Source: Candidatus Nitrotoga sp. BS (GTDB lineage: Bacteria > Pseudomonadota > Gammaproteobacteria > Burkholderiales > Gallionellaceae). Taken from it: DNA of 48,293 nt. Below, piece by piece: positions 44,251-48,293 of the stretch (positions within the stretch are counted from its first letter, which is position 1; each line of letters starts with the position of its first letter). The DNA is taken from assembly GCF_927797785.1 (NCBI RefSeq), contig NZ_CAKMLL010000002.1, positions 1 to 48,293 on the forward strand. Reading direction: 5' to 3'. The position numbers and the translations under genes were made by a program. The notes beneath the pieces were generated by a model. That model was not told the DNA's origin and searched no databases. It worked only from the letters and a program-made list of their open reading frames with translations.

Positions 44251-45570
44251 CTAGTGAGCGTTATTTAACAGCCTTTCGCGCACTAAATTAATGTGCTGGC
44301 GGAGAATATAGAACTGGTCGCCAAACGACTTGGGTACCGTTATCCTGTTAACTGCCTGTTCGATCTCATCCAGCCTCTTGATCAGTTCACCTCGTTCCTT
44401 TGGTGCGCGAACATCAAGCTGTCCTCGTTCAAGTTCCAGTAACGCGCCATACCATTTGTAAAGGCGTGACCTGATGCGCCAGCGATAAATTGGAGGCAGC
44501 AATCGTAATCCGGGGATCAGCACGACCAGAATGGGTACTATCACAATCAGGACGCGGTTCAGAAGTGTGGCCAGCCAGAACGGCAAGTTACGGTAGAGGA
44601 AGCTCTTGCCCGTTTTGTAATAACGGCTGGCATCTTCGCTAATACGAAATTCATGCTCAAGTGGCGCGGGGAATTCCCCTTGACGCTGTAACAGACCGCT
44701 ACCGCCATGAACCTCATGTGCAGCCTCGAGCAATAGGTCGGATAAAGCTGGGTGCAAGCCTTTACGCGCGACAAGTTCAACCGTGGGGCCGACCAGCATC
44801 ACGTTGTGTCCGGGAATGTTCTTGCCAAGGTCTAGAGAACCTTCCGGTAATTCAATCTTGTTGAGATAGCCTAGTTGACGACTATAAGCATCGGCCCGTG
44901 AGAAGCTCATGAGCTTTATTTCCGGGGTGTTCAGCATTTTGCGCGTGGTTTTCAGCGAAGCTGATTCTCCCATCATGAACACGGCATCGATCTTGCCTGC
45001 AATCAAGTTTTCTGCAGCCTCGTCCGTTTCCAGGTTCAGTAGTTCGGTGATGCCGCCTAATTCGATGCCGTTGGCCTTGAGTAATACTGAAGACAGGTTG
45101 TAGGTACCGCTGTTGATTTGGCCGATAGCCAACTTCTTGCCACTTAACTGGGTTAGTTTGTCTATCGTCTCTTTGTCACGGTAGAACACCATCAGCGGTT
45201 CATAGAAAATGCTGCCGAGGGAGATAAGTTGGTCTGTGTCCATGCCTTCTAGCAAGCCCCCTTGTATCAACCCACCCTGAACAAAACCGACATCCAGATG
45301 GTACGAAGGATCGATCAGATGTGCCAGGTTTTCTAGCGAACCTTGCGAAGGAATGACATTCAGTTTTACCCCGCTACGCGCCAATATTTCTTCATATTTC
45401 TTGGCAGTGAGTTGGAACATGCTGTCCTTCGGGCCACCGATTAAGGTAATAGTGTTAGGAGGTGCCGAGTCGACAAACCATAGCACGGCGAAAAGCAGGA
45501 TCAGTGCCGTCGACATGATGGTGATAATTCCCAGTATCTGGCTAAGTCCAATCATTTCTAGGACGGTCAA
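44251..45570 (-). CDS. TAXI-family (TRAP-type) binding protein with membrane anchors
   Basis: A 439-residue protein with one N-terminal membrane helix (ILGIITIMSTALILLFAVLW), then a TAXI/NMT1-like periplasmic binding domain (about 38-320). It shows ITLIGGPKDSMFQLTAKKYEEIL, VDVGFVQGG-like and KKLAIGQINSGTY segments. A second hydrophobic segment (VLIVIVPILVVLIPGL, about 345) is followed by a charged tail of about 80 residues predicted to lie in the cytoplasm. Ordinary TAXI proteins are free in the periplasm and act with a DctQM permease; none is nearby, so this is a membrane-fixed sensor or orphan form. The ligand is unknown. Confidence 0.8.
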   Translation of the reverse strand: MTVLEMIGLSQILGIITIMSTALILLFAVLWFVDSAPPNTITLIGGPKDSMFQLTAKKYEEILARSGVKLNVIPSQGSLENLAHLIDPSYHLDVGFVQGGLIQGGLLEGMDTDQLISLGSIFYEPLMVFYRDKETIDKLTQLSGKKLAIGQINSGTYNLSSVLLKANGIELGGITELLNLETDEAAENLIAGKIDAVFMMGESASLKTTRKMLNTPEIKLMSFSRADAYSRQLGYLNKIELPEGSLDLGKNIPGHNVMLVGPTVELVARKGLHPALSDLLLEAAHEVHGGSGLLQRQGEFPAPLEHEFRISEDASRYYKTGKSFLYRNLPFWLATLLNRVLIVIVPILVVLIPGLRLLPPIYRWRIRSRLYKWYGALLELERGQLDVRAPKERGELIKRLDEIEQAVNRITVPKSFGDQFYILRQHINLVRERLLNNAH

Positions 45571-45599
45571 CTATATCTCTGAAAACGGCTTGATCTTCG

Positions 45600-46463
45600 T
45601 CATTGCATTACAACATTTTTTTTCAGATCTTCTTCAAATTTCCGCACTGCGCGACTGACCGTCATGTAGTGTATCCCGAAATGGCCCCCGATCTCTGCCA
45701 TCGTATAAGCACCGGATAGGTAAGCCCGAGCTATCGCCTGATCTCTATCCGGGTGGCGCATCTGGTACTCATCCAGCGACAAAGCGACCGATCTTCGATG
45801 GGCCTTTGAAACTTCCCGTAGCGCTTCTCGATTTTTTGTTTGCCAGTGGCGCTCTACGAAAGCATTGTCACCCAGCAACAATTGATGGCGAGTTTCCAGC
45901 ATGGGGCTGGGCAAGCCCCTGCCCGCCATCACGAACTGGCGATAACCCCTGAGCGCTTTGCTGCGCTGTGAACCAAACTGACCAAGCAACCAGTCCGCAT
46001 CCAGCCACGGAGGGGCTGCCTCCTGTCCCGTGATAAAAGGGTAACTGCTCCAGCGCCAGTCCTCAAGCGATTCCACCATGTTGGCGCGCAGTGGGTTCAG
46101 CACCACATAGCGCGTTAACTCCAGTAAATAGGCTTCCTTTTGTACCAGGATCGCCTTGTAGCGCCCCTGAAAAAGATGCCCCGCCAGGCCATGGCGGCGG
46201 TTGAAGCGCTGGGTATACAGGCCGTTCAATTGCCGCATCCCACCGGACAAATTACCGTCCACCGTCTCCACCAGCAGGTGATAGTGATTGGTCATCTGGC
46301 AAAAAGCATGAACCACCCAGTTAAATCGAGCGCAAACAATGCCCAGCACCGCCAGCCAATCACTGCGATCATCGTCGCTCAGGAAAATATCTTCCCGACG
46401 ATCCCCACGCGAGGTGACGTGATAAAGGGCACCCGAAAATTCTAGTCTGAGAGGTCTAGCCAT
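45600..46463 (-). CDS. REP-associated tyrosine transposase (RAYT)
   Basis: A 287-residue member of the Y1 (IS200-like) HUH nuclease family domesticated as RAYT. The HUH motif is His60-Tyr-His62 (MTNHYHLLVE), and Tyr83 in NGLYTQRFNRRHG is the likely nucleophile. GHLFQGRYKAILV and LTRYVVLNPLRANMV are family stretches. The C-terminal helix-turn-helix (YTMAEIGGHFGIHYMTVSRAV) is typical of the longer RAYT class. It looks intact. Its C-terminal end is duplicated as a remnant at 36610-36765, and motif copies lie nearby, so it or a relative has been active in this genome. Confidence 0.92.
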   Translation of the reverse strand: MARPLRLEFSGALYHVTSRGDRREDIFLSDDDRSDWLAVLGIVCARFNWVVHAFCQMTNHYHLLVETVDGNLSGGMRQLNGLYTQRFNRRHGLAGHLFQGRYKAILVQKEAYLLELTRYVVLNPLRANMVESLEDWRWSSYPFITGQEAAPPWLDADWLLGQFGSQRSKALRGYRQFVMAGRGLPSPMLETRHQLLLGDNAFVERHWQTKNREALREVSKAHRRSVALSLDEYQMRHPDRDQAIARAYLSGAYTMAEIGGHFGIHYMTVSRAVRKFEEDLKKNVVMQ

Positions 46464-46489
46464 CAGTGAAGTGTAACAGAGTTTGTTGG

Positions 46490-46513
46490 AATGTTAGAAC
46501 TGACCCCGTGCGC
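46490..46513. repeat. RAYT-associated terminal motif, copy 2 (inverted)
   Basis: AATGTTAGAACTGACCCCGT, followed by GCGC, is the reverse complement of the motif at 36596 and 47494. It lies 27 bases upstream of the RAYT start. A further GACCCCGTG doublet occurs at 46614-46632, and CGCTTT/CGCTGTT follow each. These look like REP-type half sites. Confidence 0.55.
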
Positions 46514-46647
46514 TTTAGCCATCCAAAATAAAGGTTGTGGCCAGAGCAGTAAATGTTTATCGCGGCTGTTTGCGAGTATTTTTTTGCGCTCTTGACTTAG
46601 GGGAGGCTAATGGGTGACCCCGTGACCCCGTGCGCTGTTGAGCTGCG

Positions 46648-47454
46648 TTAAGAGCCGTCTGAGTTGAGCATGCGATCGATTAGCCAACGTCCAGCAGCAG
46701 TGTGATCCAGTTCGGCAAAAACCGTTTCGATTGAATGATACTCAATCGGCGCGGGACATTGATGTTGAGCGTCCGCTGGCCCAAAAAAATGAAGCGTACG
46801 GTTTGGCTGAGCCAATCGCAAGAGCTTTGCCGCCTTGGTGGCGACATGATTCGTGGAGACGGTTGTTTGGGCCAAGAGTTCCTGGCCGTTTTGCCGATAG
46901 CCAGCATGATCGATATCTTCGAAGGCGCGCGAGCCGCTCCACACACACACGCACATGCCGCTGGCAACAAGATAGTTGGTGACAAGCGTTTCGACATCGC
47001 GATTGTGCAGCGACCAAACGGCGCGAGGTGAGCTCTCACCGCGAACCAGCGCCGAGAGTCTACCCCTCGCACGTTTAGCGCATGATTGAACAGTACATTG
47101 TCTCGGAGGAAGGTTGCCCAGAAAATTTGCGGATGAGTCGACCACGCGAGCGTCGGAGAGCGGCAAGCACAGTAATCCATTGAGCCGTTGAAATTCGGTG
47201 CCCGGTCTGATTAATCCAACGAGACGGTCCGATCGATTGGTCGTGGCACCTTTGTAAGCGGCGATCACAGCTGCGCCGTCCCGCCGCATGGTGTGAAACA
47301 AGGTTACGTCAGTGTGGCCGCGGCCTATATAAAGACTTGGATCGGGACCTTTGCGGTCCCAAGCGAGCGCAATGAGTCGGCGGCGAAACAGTTCAGCGAC
47401 CTCTGTCAGGTCGGTCAAGTTGTGCGTAATCGTGATTTCGAGTAATTCAGCCAT
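46648..47454 (-). CDS. Protein of unknown function, possibly degenerate PD-(D/E)XK-like
   Basis: The start is placed at 47454 (MAELLE), giving 268 residues; the longer reading to 47508 would translate the REP-like repeat (THIQ/THIH-like residues). I do not recognise the family. From about residue 150 the layout resembles restriction-endonuclease folds: a helix with Glu156 (RDVETLVTNYLVASGM), a strand, Asp180-Ile-Asp182 and the strand QELLAQTTVS (191-200), where a nuclease would have Gln-x-Lys but here has Gln-Thr-Thr. The N-terminal half has LYIGRGHTDVTLFHTMRRDG and VDSSANFLGNLPPRQC with no family match. No ribosome-binding site is obvious. It is flanked by GACCCCGTG-type motifs on both sides. 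The end (RWLIDRMLNSDGS) looks intact. Confidence 0.5.
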   Translation of the reverse strand: MAELLEITITHNLTDLTEVAELFRRRLIALAWDRKGPDPSLYIGRGHTDVTLFHTMRRDGAAVIAAYKGATTNRSDRLVGLIRPGTEFQRLNGLLCLPLSDARVVDSSANFLGNLPPRQCTVQSCAKRARGRLSALVRGESSPRAVWSLHNRDVETLVTNYLVASGMCVCVWSGSRAFEDIDHAGYRQNGQELLAQTTVSTNHVATKAAKLLRLAQPNRTLHFFGPADAQHQCPAPIEYHSIETVFAELDHTAAGRWLIDRMLNSDGS

Positions 47455-47493
47455 GAGTTCGGAAGGGTGAATGTGTGGGGTCTGAATGTGTGG

Positions 47494-47513
47494 GGTCAGT
47501 TTTAACATTACAA
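47494..47513. repeat. RAYT-associated terminal motif, copy 3
   Basis: GGTCAGTTTTAACATTACAA, continuing CATTTCTTTT, repeats the motif at 36596 and the last bases of the RAYT gene region near 45605. It is preceded by a GTGTGGGGTC doublet (47473-47497). Nothing of the RAYT coding sequence follows, so it is a minimal footprint. Confidence 0.55.
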
Positions 47514-47620
47514 CATTTCTTTTGTGCCATGAAGGTCAGACTCGATTTAATCTTTATGTCCTCGTTACCATTGATTTAATCGAGTCCGATCCCAATTTCG
47601 ACAATTTCGAAAATTGCGTC

Positions 47621-47950
47621 TTAAGCTGCGCTTAACTTCATCAGCCAATACATGAGCGCTGCACCGAGGATAAAGCCGGCGAAGAACAGTTGGGTGTCGC
47701 CTGCGGTGCGGGTCTCCTGTGTGGATTCTGCCACTGGCGGTTGTATTGCTTCCCATGCGCTGATGATCTGTCTGGCTTGGTCATAGTCTTCCTCCTCCAC
47801 CATCACCCGCACGAATCCCATTGCCTGTAGTTCGCCGATACCGCCTTGCAGATATTCGCCCTCAATGCGTCCCTTAATGCTGCGCTGTTCGAGCAAATTC
47901 AGGATCATGTGTCCGTCCAGTCCGCTGGAGGCTTCGTAAACGCTTTTCAT
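47621..47950 (-). CDS. DUF2007 domain protein with C-terminal membrane helix
   Basis: A 109-residue protein. Residues 1-65 form the DUF2007 (putative signal-transducing protein, ferredoxin-like fold) domain: KSVYEASSGLDGHMILNLLE, an IEGEYLQGGIGELQAMG segment and VRVMVEEEDYDQARQII. A single membrane helix (FFAGFILGAALMYWLMKL) lies at the C terminus. Function is not established. The intervals 47514-47620 and 47951-48242 show no gene; the first has an imperfect inverted repeat (GACTCGATT at 47539 and AATCGAGTC at 47578). Confidence 0.8.
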   Translation of the reverse strand: MKSVYEASSGLDGHMILNLLEQRSIKGRIEGEYLQGGIGELQAMGFVRVMVEEEDYDQARQIISAWEAIQPPVAESTQETRTAGDTQLFFAGFILGAALMYWLMKLSAA

Positions 47951-48242
47951 TTCGATATCATTTCGGTCATGTGTATAGTGCCGTGCTCAGTGAGGCGACA
48001 GAGAGGATGAATGAAAGCGAGGGCGAGCTGTATTATAGCGAAATGTGTCTGCCTGCCATCCCTGCATTATTATTTTCGACCTTGTCTGCAATGTCGGTTC
48101 GACCCACCATCGTTAAGCCGAGCAGTCTTAAAGCCTCCGCATGTCAGTCAGCAGGAATGGTGTTAGTCATTGCCTTGTGCATATTTCGCACATTTTGCAA
48201 GTTACAATGACTGACCCAAATTTCGTTTTTCGAACTCTTCAA

Positions 48243-48293
48243 GGGCGCCTCTAAAAATTCAATTTTCTAGACAAGACAAGGCGCGAGTAAAAA
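48243..48293. repeat. Repeat family 1, copy cut by the window end
   Basis: The last 51 bases start GGGCGCCTCTAAAAATTCAA and are identical to the first 51 bases of the complete copy at 2842, through the GCGCGAGTAAAAA segment. The right end would lie beyond the window. Confidence 0.85.

Noticed and set aside
47971-48210. Plus-strand open frame of 79 codons
   Set aside because: No ribosome-binding site, no family pattern and low-complexity reading; treated as intergenic.

Overview
The window looks like chromosome of a betaproteobacterium, most likely order Nitrosomonadales and perhaps close to the Gallionellaceae. This is inferred from gene order and protein character, not from a database search. 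Supporting signs are the folC-SPOR-cvpA-purF block, rplM-rpsI followed by argC, a comEC/DUF2062 neighbourhood, a sulfide-oxidation module and moderate GC content. No tRNA or rRNA gene was recognised.

Layout. Positions 1-1.35 kb hold a toxin-antitoxin cluster in mixed repair: a brnT remnant, a ccdB remnant beside an intact ccdA, and an intact higB-higA pair. From 1.4 to 19.9 kb the content is mainly core: a short Hsp70 (YegD-like), comEC, a P-type cation ATPase, a DUF2062 membrane protein, selO, folC-SPOR-cvpA-purF, rplM-rpsI with promoter and terminator, argC, ilvE, a CHCC zinc-finger protein and a phosphomannomutase/phosphoglucomutase. From 19.9 to 25.9 kb there is an accessory island. It carries a reverse transcriptase overlapping a small RecB/Cas4-like PD-(D/E)XK nuclease gene, then an AT-rich SulP-STAS-carbonic anhydrase fusion divergent from a TetR regulator. 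From 26.1 to 32.6 kb lies a minus-strand tripartite efflux operon (HlyD adaptor, tandem ABC ATPase, two ABC-2 permeases, outer-membrane factor). A large DUF2235 hydrolase with membrane segments is transcribed away from it.

From 35.7 to 36.8 kb is mobile-element debris: a decayed group II intron joined to a fragment of a REP-associated tyrosine transposase (RAYT). From 37.1 to 44.0 kb is a sulfide-linked module. A BigR/SqrR-type ArsR regulator, sulfide:quinone oxidoreductase and a small DUF2892 protein run rightward. An RND/MMPL transporter, a LolA-like periplasmic protein and an outer-membrane barrel run leftward. Both sets are served by one AT-rich intergenic region containing an inverted repeat. 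From 44.0 to 48.3 kb come a mutS C-terminal remnant, a membrane-anchored TAXI-type binding protein, an intact RAYT, an unrecognised gene between REP-like motifs, and a DUF2007 protein.

Two families of short non-coding elements with terminal inverted repeats punctuate the window. Family 1 (about 139 bp) is complete at 2842-2980 and partial at 19973 and 48243. Family 2 (about 205 bp) lies at 16867-17069 and, inverted, at 24973-25179.

The strongest candidate for an undescribed system is the translationally coupled RT plus PD-(D/E)XK nuclease pair at 20076-22431. The RT has YVDD and an LPVGG motif B, no maturase domain, and a long helical C-terminal region like abortive-infection and defence RTs. 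A gene of unknown function at 46648-47454, with a possible degenerate nuclease pattern and REP-like motifs on both sides, is a second candidate.
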